Origin: Streptomyces sp. NBC_01255
GTDB lineage: Bacteria; Actinomycetota; Actinomycetes; Streptomycetales; Streptomycetaceae
DNA length: 64,000 nucleotides
Assembly: GCF_036226445.1 (NCBI RefSeq)
Contig: NZ_CP108474.1
Location: 6,200,001-6,264,000, forward strand
Direction: 5' to 3'
In this document: positions 6,894 through 25,636 of the stretch, in pieces
Layout of the letters: each line of letters starts with the position of its first letter
Numbering within the stretch: position 1 is the stretch's first letter
The notes under the pieces: model-generated
Seen by the model: only the letters and a program-made list of their open reading frames with translations
What the model was told of the DNA's origin: nothing
Database searches by the model: none
Program-made: the position numbers and the translations under genes

Positions 6894-9800
6894 CCTGCCG
6901 CAGAACGACATCAGCGCCGACGGACACGCCGACGGGCACGACGACCCGGAGCGGCTCATCGCGATCGTCGGCATGGCCGGCCGGTTCCCCGGCGCCCCCG
7001 ACGTCGACCGCTACTGGCAGCTCCTGATGGCGGGGGAGGAGGCGGTACGCCCCGTACCGCCCGAGCGCTGGGACACCTCGGTCCAGCTCGACCCCGTCAA
7101 GAAGATCCCCGGCATCGCCGGACTCGTCGACGGCGTCGACCAGTTCGACCCCGGCTTCTTCGGCATATCCCCCCGCGAGGCCGAGGAGCTCGACCCGCAG
7201 CAGCGCCTCATGCTGGAGGTCGGCTGGCAGACCCTGGAGGACGCGGGCATCCCCGCCTCCCGCGTCCGCGGCACCCGTACCGGCGTGTACGTCGGCGCCC
7301 TCTGGCACGACTACGAGCTGGCCCGCAAGGAGCGCGGGGTCCAGACGACCCAGCACAGCGCCGTCGGCAACGGCCTCGACATCGTCGCCGCCCGCCTGTC
7401 GTACTTCCTCGGCCTGAGCGGCCCCAGCCTCGTCGTCCAGACGGGCTGCTCCTCCGGCCTCGTCGCCCTGGACCTCGCCGTCGCCGCCCTGCGCTCCGGC
7501 GACCTCGAAGGCGCCTTCGTCGGCGGCGTCAACCTGATCCTGATGCCCGACAACTCCATCGGCCTCACCCACTTCGGCGGCCTGTCGCCGGACGGCCACT
7601 GCCGGGCGTTCTCCGCCCAGGCCAACGGCTTCGTCCGCGGCGAGGGCGCCATCAGCCTCTACCTCAAGCGGCTCGACACGGCCCTCGCGGACGGCGACCG
7701 CATCCACGGCGTCATCGTCAACAGCGCCGTCAACAACGACGGCGGCGGCCACAGCCTCGTCTCCCCGAACGTCGAGGCCCAGACCGAACTCCTCCGCCGG
7801 GTCTACGCCGAAGCCGGCGTCCACCCCGACCGCCTCCGCTACGTCGAGGCGCACGGCACCGGCACCCTGCGCGGCGACCCGATCGAGGCCGAGGCCCTCG
7901 GCACCGCGCTCGGCACCGCGCGCAGCGCCGAGGCCGGCCCCCTCCTCATCGGCTCGGCCAAGTCGAACATCGGCCACCTGGAGGCGGCGGCCGGGCTCGC
8001 GGGCATCGTCAAGGCCGTCCTCGCCCTCAAGCACCGCACGATCCCGCGCAGCCTCCACGTCGAGGAGCTCAACCCGAACATCCCGTTCGGCGAGCTGAAC
8101 CTCTCGGTCGCCGGCGAGCCCGTCGAACTCCCTGCCGACGGCACGTGGTTCGCCGGCGTCAACTCCTTCGGCTGGGGCGGCACGAACGCCCACGTGGTGC
8201 TCCGCACACCCCCGGCCCAGGAGGCCCCGGCCGCCGTCACCCCCGGCCCGCTTCTCCTGCCCCTGACCGGACACAGCGACGCGGCCCTGCGGCAGCGCGC
8301 CGCCGACCTCCTCGACGTCCTGCACGAGGACATCACCACGCCCGAGGTCGTCCGCCTCGCCGCGACCCTCGGCCGGGAGCGCGACCACTTCGCCGCCCGT
8401 ACGGCCGTCGTCGCCGAGGACGCCGGCGAACTCCTCGACAGGCTCCGGAAGTTCACCGAGGAGCCGGAGGCCGAGCTGCCCGGCACCTTCACCGGGCGCG
8501 CCAGGGAACGCGGCAAGATCGCCTTCGTCCTGCCCGGCCAGGGCTCCCAGTGGGCCGGCATGGGCCAGGACCTGTACGCGCGGTCGCCGGTCTTCGCCGC
8601 GACCGTACGGCGCTGCGCGGAGGCCCTGCGCCCGCACATCTCCTGGGACCTGGAGGCCGTCCTCTCCGGCACCGCGGGCGACGCGTGGCTCGACCACAAC
8701 GACCAGGTGCAGCCCACCCTCTGGGCCATGTCCATCGGCATCGCCGAGCTGTGGCGGGCCGCCGGCGTCGAACCCGACGTCGTCGTCGGCCACAGCCAGG
8801 GCGAGGTGACCGCCGCCACCATCGCGGGCCACCTGTCGTACGAGGACGGGGCGCGGATCATCGCCGTGCGCAGCGCGCTCGCCAAGCGCACCGCGGGACG
8901 CGGCCGGATGCTCGCCGTCGATCTCGACGTCGAGGGCGCCCTCAAGGCGCTCGACGGCTTCGAGGACACCGTCTCGCTCGCCGTCAACAACGGACCCTCG
9001 TCCTGCGTGCTCTCCGGCGACACCGACTCCGTCCTCATGCTCCGCGAACTCCTGGAGGCCGACGGCACCTTCTGCCGCCTGGTCAACGTGGACTACGCCT
9101 CGCACAGCCACCACATGGACGAGCTCACCGACGAGCTGGTGGAGGTCCTCGCGCCGATCCGCCCCCGGCGCGGCGCCGTCCCCCTGATGTCGACCGTCGT
9201 CGGCCGCGAGCTCGACGGCGACTCCCTCGACCCCGCGTACTGGGCGGCCAACCTGCGGCAGCCGGTGCTCTTCGCGGACGCCATGGGCAAGCTCCTCGAC
9301 GCCGGCGTCACCCACGTCGTCGAGATCAGCCCCCACCCGGTGCTCTCCCCGGCCGTCGAGCAGCTCGCCGCCACCCGGCAGGAGCCGGTCGCCGTCCTCG
9401 GCAGCCTCCGCCGCCAGGAGGGCTCCCTCGGCGACTTCACGCAGGCCCTCGCCCGCGCGTACGTCCAGGGCCTGGCCCCCTTCGGCGGGCTGCCCGCCCG
9501 GCCGGGCGCCTCCGTGCCCGCCTACCCCTGGCAGCGCTCCCGCTTCTGGCTGCCGGACGCCGTGCGCCGTACCGCGGGACCCGGCGGGCTCGCCTTCGAG
9601 TTCGCGCCGGCCACCACCGAGCAGGACGTCCACGAGGGCCGCACCGAGCTGTCCCTGAACGACCTGCCCTGGCTGCGCGACCACCAGGTGTACGACGCCG
9701 TCGTGCTGCCCGGCGCCGCCATGCTGGCGCTCGCCGTCGCCGCCGCCCGTGCCCGTACCGGCGAGAACCCCGGCGCCCTGCACACCGTCCGGTTCCGCAG

Positions 9801-12800
9801 CGACCTCACCCTCACCGACGAGCCGGTCCGTCTCGGCGCCGTCTGGCGCGAGGACGGGGCCGCGTCCGCGGGCTTCACCCTCAGCTCGCTCGCCCCCGGC
9901 GCCGACGGCTGGACCCGGCACGCCACCGCCCGCGTCGGCGGCGACACCGCCCCCGACCTGCCCGCCTTCCCCGGCACGCCGGCGGACGCCCGGGACGTCG
10001 AGCCGGACGCCTTCTACGCGTCCTGCGGCGAGCGGGGCCTCAACTACGGGCCCGCGTTCCAGGGCCTGCGCACGCTGAGCGTCGCCGAGCGCGAGGCGCT
10101 CGCCGAGGTACGGCTGCCGGACCGCTGCCTCGCCGGGGTCCGCCCGGGCGAGCTGCACCCCGCTCTGTGGGACGCGGCGCTCCAGGTCACCCTGGCCCTG
10201 CTGCCCGGCGACGCCACCGTCGTCCCCACCGCCGTCCGGCGCGTCGACTACGCCCTGCCGAGCGACGCCCAGGTCTCCGTGCTCCTGGCGCACGCCGTCC
10301 GCAACGACGACGACACCTTCGACCTGGTCTGCTACGACGAGGACGCGCGGCCGCTGCTCCGGATGGCCGGCCTCGCCTTCCAGACCATCGAGACGGCCAC
10401 CGCCGAGGGCGTCGACCCGGCCCGCCTGCACCGCTTCGCCTTCCGGCCCGCCGAGGAGGCCACCGCGGCGCCCGGCGCCGCCGACCGCGCCCCCGGGCAC
10501 TGGGTCGTCTGCGACGCCTCGGGCGGAGGCGGCCCGCTCGCGGCCGCGCTCACCGCCGCGGGCGCCAGCGTGGACATCCTGAAGGCCGGTGCCGCCGATG
10601 CCGATGGCCTTGCCGCCGCCCTGCGCGACAGCGACAGCGGCGGCGACCGCGCCACCGGCCTCGTCTTCCTCGCACCCGGCGCCGATCGGGGCCTGGACGC
10701 CCAGCGCGCCGGGCTGCTCACCCTCGCGGCGACGGTCAAGGCCGTCACCGCGCTGCCCGTGCCGCCCCGGACGTTCGTCGTCACCGACGGCGCCCAGTCC
10801 GTACCGGAGGACACGGCACCCGACCCGGGGGCCGCCCTCTACTGGGGCTTCGGCCGCGTCCTGCGCCGCGAGCACCCCGAACTCGCCGCCACCCTCCTCG
10901 ACGTCCGCACCACCGCCGACGACTGGGCCGGGGAGTGCGCCCGGCAGCTGCTCGTCGCCGACGCGGAGGACCAGGTCGTCCTGCGCGGCACCGACCGCCA
11001 CGTCGGCCGGGTGGTACGCGGCGAGGAGCAGGAGGAAGCCGTCACCGCCCCCTGGGCAGGACCCGCCCAGCCGTTCCGGCTGAGCCCCGACGGCACCGGC
11101 CTCTGGGAGGGCCTCGCCTTCCGCCCGTACACGAGGACGGCGCCCGCCGCCGGACAGGTCGAGGTCGAGGTCACCGCCGCCGCCCTCAACTTCATCGACG
11201 TGATGAAGGCGATGGGCACCTACCCCGACACCTCCGCCGGAGCGGGCCTCATCGGCGGCGAATGCGCCGGCGTGGTCGCCGCCGTCGGCCCCGGCGTCAC
11301 CGGCCTCGCCGTCGGCGACCGGGTCGTCGCCTGCGGCTTCGGCGCCGTCGCCTCCCACCTGACCGTCCCCGCCGGACACGTCAGGCCCGTCCCCGCGGCC
11401 CTGACCGACGCCGAGGCGGCCGGACTCCCGCTCGTCACCGCCACCGCCTGGTACGCGCTCGCCGAGCAGGCCGGTCTGGAGGCCGGCGAGACCGTACTGA
11501 TCCACTCGGCGGCCGGCGGCCTCGGCCTCGCCGCGGTCGGCGTCGCGAAGGCCCTCGGCGCCACCGTCATCGCCACCGCGGGCACCGAGTCCAAGCGGGC
11601 CGGGCTCCGGGCCCTCGGCATCGACCACGTCTTCGACTCCCGGGACCTGTCCTGGGCCGAGGACGTCGCCTGGGTCACCGGCGGCCGGGGCGTGGACGTC
11701 GTCCTCAACTCGCTGTCGGGCGCCGCGATCGACCTCGGTCTCGCCGCCCTCGCCGAGGACGGCCGCTTCGTCGAGGTCGGCAAGCGGGACATCTACGCCT
11801 CCCGCACCATCAGCCTCCGCGACTTCGCCAAGGGCATCAGCTTCGCCGCCGTCGACGTCGCCGGGCTCATCACCCGCCGCCCGGAGCGCTTCGCCCGGCT
11901 CCTGGACGCCGTGTGGCAGAAGGTCACCGACGGCACCCTGCCGCCGCTGCCCGTCACCCCGTACGCCTTCGACAAGGCCGCCGAGGTGCTCCGCACCATG
12001 GCGCGCGGCGAGCACACCGGCAAGCTGGTCCTCACCGACCCGGGGCAGGTCACCGCCGTCGTACCGGAGCCGCTTCCCGACGGGCGGCTGCGCCCCGACG
12101 CGAGCTACCTCCTCAGCGGCGGTCTCGGCGCGCTCGGCCTCTCCCTGGCCGAACACCTCGTGGACCACGGCGCCCGCAGCCTCGTGCTCCTCGGGCGCTC
12201 CGCGCCCGGCGACGCGGCCCTGGCCCGTATCGGGGCGCTGCGGGAGCGCGGCGCCACCGTCACCACCTTCCCGGTGGACGTCGCCGACCGGGAAGGGCTC
12301 GCCGCCGTCCTCGACCGCGTACGGGCCGAACTCCCGCCGCTACGAGGTGTGTTCCACGCCGCCGGTGTCCTCGACGACGCGGTCCTCGCCAACCTCACCG
12401 GCGCGCAGCTCGACACGGTCCTCGCCCCCAAGGTGGACGGCGCCCGGCATCTCGACGCCCTCACCGAGGACGATCCGCTCGACCTGTTCGTGCTCTTCTC
12501 CTCGGTCGCCGGCCTCGTCGGCAACCCCGGACAGGCCGGATACGCGGCCGGCAACGTCTACATGGACGCCCTCGCCCAGGCCAGACGGCACCGCGGCAGG
12601 CCCGCGCTCGCCGTCCAATGGGGCCCGTTCGCCGACATCGGCCTCGCCGCCGACGAGGCCATCCGCGGCGAACGCCTCGCCGACCACGGCATGACCGGCT
12701 TCACCGCCGCCGAGGGCTGGCAGGCGCTGTTCCACCTCCTGGACGCCCCAGGACAGGTCGTGTCGTACGTCCCGCTGGACGCCCGGCACTGGTTCGACGC

Positions 12801-13185
12801 GTACCCGGAGACGGCCGCACAGCCCAGCTGGCGTGCCATCGCCGAGCTCGCCAAGGACGGTGCCACCGGTGCCGGCGGCGGCGCCGAGGAGTTCCTCGGC
12901 CGGCTGCGCGGGTCCACCGACACGGAGCGACCCGTCCTCGTCGAGGGCAAGATCCGTGAACTCGCGGGCCGTGTACTGCGGCTCGAGGCGGGCTCCATCG
13001 ACCGTGAAGCTCCTTTCAAGTCACTTGGGTTGGACTCACTGATGAGCCTGGAGCTGCGCAACCGCCTCGAAATGGCCTTCGGGATGAAGCTGTCGCCCAC
13101 GCTGCTGTGGACCTACGGCACCACGGCGGCCCTCGCGGGAATGCTCACCGGACGTCTCGGCGGAACCGACGAGGCCCACCCGTAG
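6886..13185 (+). CDS. Modular type I PKS: KS-AT-DH-ER-KR-ACP
   Basis: 2099 aa, one fully reducing module. KS about 24-436 (Cys in QTGCSSGL, His in EAHGTGT and KSNIGHLEA). AT about 544-850 with GHSQGE and YASH, which predict methylmalonyl-CoA. DH about 925-1200 (HQVYDAVVLP, WDAALQ); the usual Gly of HxxxGxxxxP is Asp here. ER about 1400-1720 (HSAAGGLGLA). KR about 1735-1960 with GGLGALG and LDD, so B-type. ACP with LGLDSLMSL near 2045. The GTG start overlaps the monooxygenase end and leaves only a short leader before the KS. There is no loading module, so the first acyl group must be delivered in trans. The KS active-site context TGCSSG differs from the usual TACSSS. Confidence 0.95.
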   Translation: MTDLPQNDISADGHADGHDDPERLIAIVGMAGRFPGAPDVDRYWQLLMAGEEAVRPVPPERWDTSVQLDPVKKIPGIAGLVDGVDQFDPGFFGISPREAEELDPQQRLMLEVGWQTLEDAGIPASRVRGTRTGVYVGALWHDYELARKERGVQTTQHSAVGNGLDIVAARLSYFLGLSGPSLVVQTGCSSGLVALDLAVAALRSGDLEGAFVGGVNLILMPDNSIGLTHFGGLSPDGHCRAFSAQANGFVRGEGAISLYLKRLDTALADGDRIHGVIVNSAVNNDGGGHSLVSPNVEAQTELLRRVYAEAGVHPDRLRYVEAHGTGTLRGDPIEAEALGTALGTARSAEAGPLLIGSAKSNIGHLEAAAGLAGIVKAVLALKHRTIPRSLHVEELNPNIPFGELNLSVAGEPVELPADGTWFAGVNSFGWGGTNAHVVLRTPPAQEAPAAVTPGPLLLPLTGHSDAALRQRAADLLDVLHEDITTPEVVRLAATLGRERDHFAARTAVVAEDAGELLDRLRKFTEEPEAELPGTFTGRARERGKIAFVLPGQGSQWAGMGQDLYARSPVFAATVRRCAEALRPHISWDLEAVLSGTAGDAWLDHNDQVQPTLWAMSIGIAELWRAAGVEPDVVVGHSQGEVTAATIAGHLSYEDGARIIAVRSALAKRTAGRGRMLAVDLDVEGALKALDGFEDTVSLAVNNGPSSCVLSGDTDSVLMLRELLEADGTFCRLVNVDYASHSHHMDELTDELVEVLAPIRPRRGAVPLMSTVVGRELDGDSLDPAYWAANLRQPVLFADAMGKLLDAGVTHVVEISPHPVLSPAVEQLAATRQEPVAVLGSLRRQEGSLGDFTQALARAYVQGLAPFGGLPARPGASVPAYPWQRSRFWLPDAVRRTAGPGGLAFEFAPATTEQDVHEGRTELSLNDLPWLRDHQVYDAVVLPGAAMLALAVAAARARTGENPGALHTVRFRSDLTLTDEPVRLGAVWREDGAASAGFTLSSLAPGADGWTRHATARVGGDTAPDLPAFPGTPADARDVEPDAFYASCGERGLNYGPAFQGLRTLSVAEREALAEVRLPDRCLAGVRPGELHPALWDAALQVTLALLPGDATVVPTAVRRVDYALPSDAQVSVLLAHAVRNDDDTFDLVCYDEDARPLLRMAGLAFQTIETATAEGVDPARLHRFAFRPAEEATAAPGAADRAPGHWVVCDASGGGGPLAAALTAAGASVDILKAGAADADGLAAALRDSDSGGDRATGLVFLAPGADRGLDAQRAGLLTLAATVKAVTALPVPPRTFVVTDGAQSVPEDTAPDPGAALYWGFGRVLRREHPELAATLLDVRTTADDWAGECARQLLVADAEDQVVLRGTDRHVGRVVRGEEQEEAVTAPWAGPAQPFRLSPDGTGLWEGLAFRPYTRTAPAAGQVEVEVTAAALNFIDVMKAMGTYPDTSAGAGLIGGECAGVVAAVGPGVTGLAVGDRVVACGFGAVASHLTVPAGHVRPVPAALTDAEAAGLPLVTATAWYALAEQAGLEAGETVLIHSAAGGLGLAAVGVAKALGATVIATAGTESKRAGLRALGIDHVFDSRDLSWAEDVAWVTGGRGVDVVLNSLSGAAIDLGLAALAEDGRFVEVGKRDIYASRTISLRDFAKGISFAAVDVAGLITRRPERFARLLDAVWQKVTDGTLPPLPVTPYAFDKAAEVLRTMARGEHTGKLVLTDPGQVTAVVPEPLPDGRLRPDASYLLSGGLGALGLSLAEHLVDHGARSLVLLGRSAPGDAALARIGALRERGATVTTFPVDVADREGLAAVLDRVRAELPPLRGVFHAAGVLDDAVLANLTGAQLDTVLAPKVDGARHLDALTEDDPLDLFVLFSSVAGLVGNPGQAGYAAGNVYMDALAQARRHRGRPALAVQWGPFADIGLAADEAIRGERLADHGMTGFTAAEGWQALFHLLDAPGQVVSYVPLDARHWFDAYPETAAQPSWRAIAELAKDGATGAGGGAEEFLGRLRGSTDTERPVLVEGKIRELAGRVLRLEAGSIDREAPFKSLGLDSLMSLELRNRLEMAFGMKLSPTLLWTYGTTAALAGMLTGRLGGTDEAHP

Positions 13186-13263
13186 AGCCCCGAGGACGAG
13201 TGGAGCTCCGCCCGGCTCCTTGAAACCAGTCAGTACGACATGCCGACCGCGAGGGACCTTCTT

Positions 13264-22302
<9,039 letters not shown>

Positions 22303-22380
22303 GCAGGCGATGAAGGCGATACCGACCCCGATAACCGCGCGAACGACCACGGCGACACACACGACCGCAGGAGCACAGTG

Positions 22381-24780
22381 ATGGCGACCGTCCCCGACAC
22401 CGCGGCACTGCGACAGGTGATCCAGGACCAGCTGAAGCTGTCCCGCCGCCTCAAGGACCGGGTGGCCGAGCTGGAGGCCCGTACCCACGCCCCCGTGGCC
22501 GTGGTCGGCACCGCGATGCGGCTGCCCGGCGGGATCGACACCCCCGACGCGTACCGGACGTTCCTGTACGCCCCCGACCCCGACACCCGGGCCCTCGGCC
22601 CGATCCCCGAGGACCGCACCGGCCTGCGGTCCGTCTACCACCCGGAGCGCGGCAAGGAAGGCCACTCCTACGTCGACCGGGCCGGGTTCCTCGACGACAT
22701 CGCCTCCTTCGACGCGGCGTTCTTCGGGATCTCGCAGCGCGAGGCCGAGACCATGGACCCGCAGCAGCGCCTGCTGCTCGAAGTGGCCTGGGAGGCGCTG
22801 GAGCGCGGCGGCATCGCCGCCCGCCGCCAGGACCGGCTGCCGATGGGCGTGTTCGTCGGCGTCATGGCTTCGGAGTACGGCCGCAGGTTCGTCCACGACG
22901 GCGACTACAGCCGCATCGACCCGTACCACTCCACCGGCGGCGGCCACTGCTTCGTCGCCGGCCGGATCAGCTACGCGCTCGGCCTCTCCGGCCCGGCGAC
23001 CAGCGTCGACACCGCCTGCTCCTCCTCGCTGGTGGCCATCCACCAGGCCGTCCGGGCGCTGCGCGGCGGCGAGTGCGACTACGCGCTCGCCGGCGGCGCC
23101 AACCTGATCCTCGGCCCCGACCTCATGGTCTCCCTGTGCCAGGGCGAGGCCCTCTCGCCCGGCGGCAGGTCCCGGAGCTTCCTCGCCGACGCCGACGGCT
23201 ACGGCCGGGGCGAGGGCGTCGGCATGGTCGCCCTGATGCGGCTCGACGACGCCCTCGCGAAGGGCCACCCGGTCCTCGCCGTCGTCCGGGGCAGCGCCGT
23301 CAACCACGACGGGGCCTCCTCCGGTTTCACCGTGCCCAGCGGCCCCGCCCAGCAGGAGGTGATCCGCGCGGCCCTGGCCGACGCCCGGGTCGCCCCCGGC
23401 TCGGTCGGCTACATCGAGGCCCACGGCACCGGCACCGCCCTCGGTGACCCCATCGAGGTCGGCGCCCTGGACGCCGTCCTCGGCACCGGCGCGGGGCAGC
23501 GGACCGCCCCCGTCGCGCTCGGCAGCGTCAAGGCGCGGATCGGGCACCTGGAGGCCGCCGCCGGCATCGCCGGCGTCCTGAAGCTGGTCCTCATGCTCGG
23601 CGACGGGACCGTCCCGGCGGGCGCCCAGCCCGGCGACGGCCGGCTCAACCCGCTCATTCCCTGGGACCGGATCGCGCTCACCGTGCCCCGCGAGGCGGCA
23701 CCGTGGGCGGGCGCCCCCGAGGACCGCACCGCCGGCATCAGCGCCTTCGGTCTCTCCGGGACCAACGCGCACGCCGTGCTCTCCTCGTACCACCCGGCGC
23801 CCGCCGCCCCCGCCGACGTACCGGCACACCACCCGGAGCTGCTCACCCTGTCCGCCAAGGACCCCCGGGCGCTCGCCGAACTGTCCGAGCGGGTAGGGGA
23901 GGCCCTGACGGGACTCGACGCCGCGGGCACCGCCTCCCTCTGCCACACCCTGCGCGCCGGCCGCGTCCACTTCGGCCACCGGCTCGCCGTCGTCGGCACC
24001 GACGCGGCCGCCCTCGCCGACGCCCTCGCCGCCGGGCAGCCCGCCGACGGCGTACGCACCGCCGACCGGGTCGTCCTGGAGACCGGCACCGACACCGGCC
24101 TCCTGGACCGCACACTGGCCGAACTGGCCCGCCACTTCCCCGGGCTGGGCGAGGCGATCGGCACGGACGGCACGCCCGCCGCCCGACTGAAGGCCGTCCT
24201 GACGCTGCTCGGCGTCAAGACGACCCTCGCGACCGGAAACGACACGGCCGCCCCGGGCACCGCCCGGATCACGGCCGGCGGGCACAGCCTGCCGCTCACG
24301 GGCGACACCCCTGAGGACGCGCCACGCCTCCTCACCGAGGCGCTGGCCGCGCTCTACCGGGGCGGCGCGCCCCTGCGGCTCGACCGGCTCGGCGCGCCCG
24401 GCGCGGTGTTCGTCGACGCGCCGACCTACCCGTTCCAGCGCAAGCGGTTCTGGATCGAGGAGACGGCCCCCGAGCCGGCGCACCCCGTGCCGGTCGTGGT
24501 CACCCCCACCCGTACCGCACCGCTCGACCGGGCCGAGATCGGCGCCTATCTGACCACCGAGCTCGCCGCCGTGCTCAAGGCGGACTGCGCGCTCGACCCC
24601 GAGGTGCCGTTCTGCGACGTCGGCGGCGACTCCTTCACCGCGATGCTCCTCACCAAGAGCGTCGAGCAGCAGTACGGGGTGGACCTGCCCACCCTCGACT
24701 GCCCGGTGGAGATGCCGGTCGCCGATCTCCTCGCCCACCTCAGCGACCAGGTCTGCGTCGCCATGGGGGTGGACACGTGA
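22381..24780 (+). CDS. Terminal type I PKS: KS-(no AT)-ACP
   Basis: 799 aa. A coiled-coil N-terminal docking helix (about 1-35) is followed by a complete KS (38-468; Cys in DTACSSSL, His in EAHGTGT and IGHLEAAAG). Residues about 480-700 hold KS-AT linker and post-AT linker (APTYPFQRKRFW) but no GHSxG or GQGxQ motif, so the AT is missing. The ACP near 744 carries VGGDSFTAM, a GGDS site more usual in peptidyl carriers. There is no KR, so the product would be a beta-ketoacyl-ACP, and no thioesterase domain, so release must occur in trans. GCAGGAG precedes the ATG at 22381; a GTG one codon upstream is possible. The stop overlaps the thioesterase start. Confidence 0.9.
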   Translation: MATVPDTAALRQVIQDQLKLSRRLKDRVAELEARTHAPVAVVGTAMRLPGGIDTPDAYRTFLYAPDPDTRALGPIPEDRTGLRSVYHPERGKEGHSYVDRAGFLDDIASFDAAFFGISQREAETMDPQQRLLLEVAWEALERGGIAARRQDRLPMGVFVGVMASEYGRRFVHDGDYSRIDPYHSTGGGHCFVAGRISYALGLSGPATSVDTACSSSLVAIHQAVRALRGGECDYALAGGANLILGPDLMVSLCQGEALSPGGRSRSFLADADGYGRGEGVGMVALMRLDDALAKGHPVLAVVRGSAVNHDGASSGFTVPSGPAQQEVIRAALADARVAPGSVGYIEAHGTGTALGDPIEVGALDAVLGTGAGQRTAPVALGSVKARIGHLEAAAGIAGVLKLVLMLGDGTVPAGAQPGDGRLNPLIPWDRIALTVPREAAPWAGAPEDRTAGISAFGLSGTNAHAVLSSYHPAPAAPADVPAHHPELLTLSAKDPRALAELSERVGEALTGLDAAGTASLCHTLRAGRVHFGHRLAVVGTDAAALADALAAGQPADGVRTADRVVLETGTDTGLLDRTLAELARHFPGLGEAIGTDGTPAARLKAVLTLLGVKTTLATGNDTAAPGTARITAGGHSLPLTGDTPEDAPRLLTEALAALYRGGAPLRLDRLGAPGAVFVDAPTYPFQRKRFWIEETAPEPAHPVPVVVTPTRTAPLDRAEIGAYLTTELAAVLKADCALDPEVPFCDVGGDSFTAMLLTKSVEQQYGVDLPTLDCPVEMPVADLLAHLSDQVCVAMGVDT

Positions 24781-25577
24781 CCGTCGGCAGAAGCCCGTTC
24801 CTCCGGCCGCACCCGGTCGACGGACCGGCTGTCCGGCTGATCGGCTTCCACCACGCGGGCGGTTCGGCCGCCGTCTACTACCCCTTCGTCCGGCATCTTC
24901 CCGCCGACTGGGACCTGCTCCTGCTGGATCTGCCGGGGCGGGGCCGACGGGCCGCGCAGCCCCAACTGGACGACATGGCCGAGGTGGTGGAGACCGTCGT
25001 CGCCGACGTCCTGCCGTGGGTGGACGACGACGCGCCCTTCGCCCTGTTCGGCCACAGCATGGGCGCGGTCGTCGCCCTGGAGACCGCCCGGGCCCTGGAG
25101 GCCCTCGGCCGGTACCCGGCGTGGACCGGGGTGTCGGGGCGCGTCGCGCCCCTGCACCCCGGTGTCGGAGCCGTACCCCTGCACACCCTCGACGACGCCG
25201 CGCTCCTCGACGTGATGCTGGACCTCGGCGGCATGCCCGAAGGGGTCACCGAGGCCGCCGACTTCCTCGACCGGTTCCTGCGGACCGTCCGCGCCGACCT
25301 GAAGGCCGTGGACAACTACCGCCCGGCACCCGGCCGTTCACCGCTCGGCTCGCCGCTGACGGTGTTCGGCGGCACCCAGGACGCCTGGGCCCCGGCCTCC
25401 GCCATGCACATGTGGCGGCGCGAGACCGGGGCGCGGTTCGCCCAGAAGTTCTTCCCCGGCGGCCACTTCTACTTCCTGGACTCCGGCTTCCCGGCGCTGA
25501 CGGACCAGGTCGTCGGCCAGATCGAGGCCTGCCTCACGGACGACGTGGACGACGGCGCCGACGTACAGGTCGCGTAG
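24777..25577 (+). CDS. Type II thioesterase (alpha/beta hydrolase)
   Basis: 266 aa. The catalytic triad is visible as Ser94 in FGHSMGA, Asp in GTQDAWA and His in PGGHFYF, with the N-terminal FHHAGGSA oxyanion region typical of RifR/GrsT-type enzymes. These proofread PKS lines by removing stalled or wrong acyl groups from ACPs. The GTG overlaps the stop of the terminal PKS (GTGA), which ties it to the assembly line. Because the last PKS lacks its own TE, a direct role in chain release cannot be excluded. Confidence 0.92.
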   Translation: MTVGRSPFLRPHPVDGPAVRLIGFHHAGGSAAVYYPFVRHLPADWDLLLLDLPGRGRRAAQPQLDDMAEVVETVVADVLPWVDDDAPFALFGHSMGAVVALETARALEALGRYPAWTGVSGRVAPLHPGVGAVPLHTLDDAALLDVMLDLGGMPEGVTEAADFLDRFLRTVRADLKAVDNYRPAPGRSPLGSPLTVFGGTQDAWAPASAMHMWRRETGARFAQKFFPGGHFYFLDSGFPALTDQVVGQIEACLTDDVDDGADVQVA

Positions 25578-25636
25578 CGCGCACAGCTCGGCGACACCAC
25601 ACGCACACACCGAACGAGAACAGAGGGAGAACGCGC

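Noticed and set aside
6784..12168. Antisense open frame of 1794 codons over PKS1
   Set aside because: Same GC-bias shadow; all PKS catalytic motifs are read on the plus strand.
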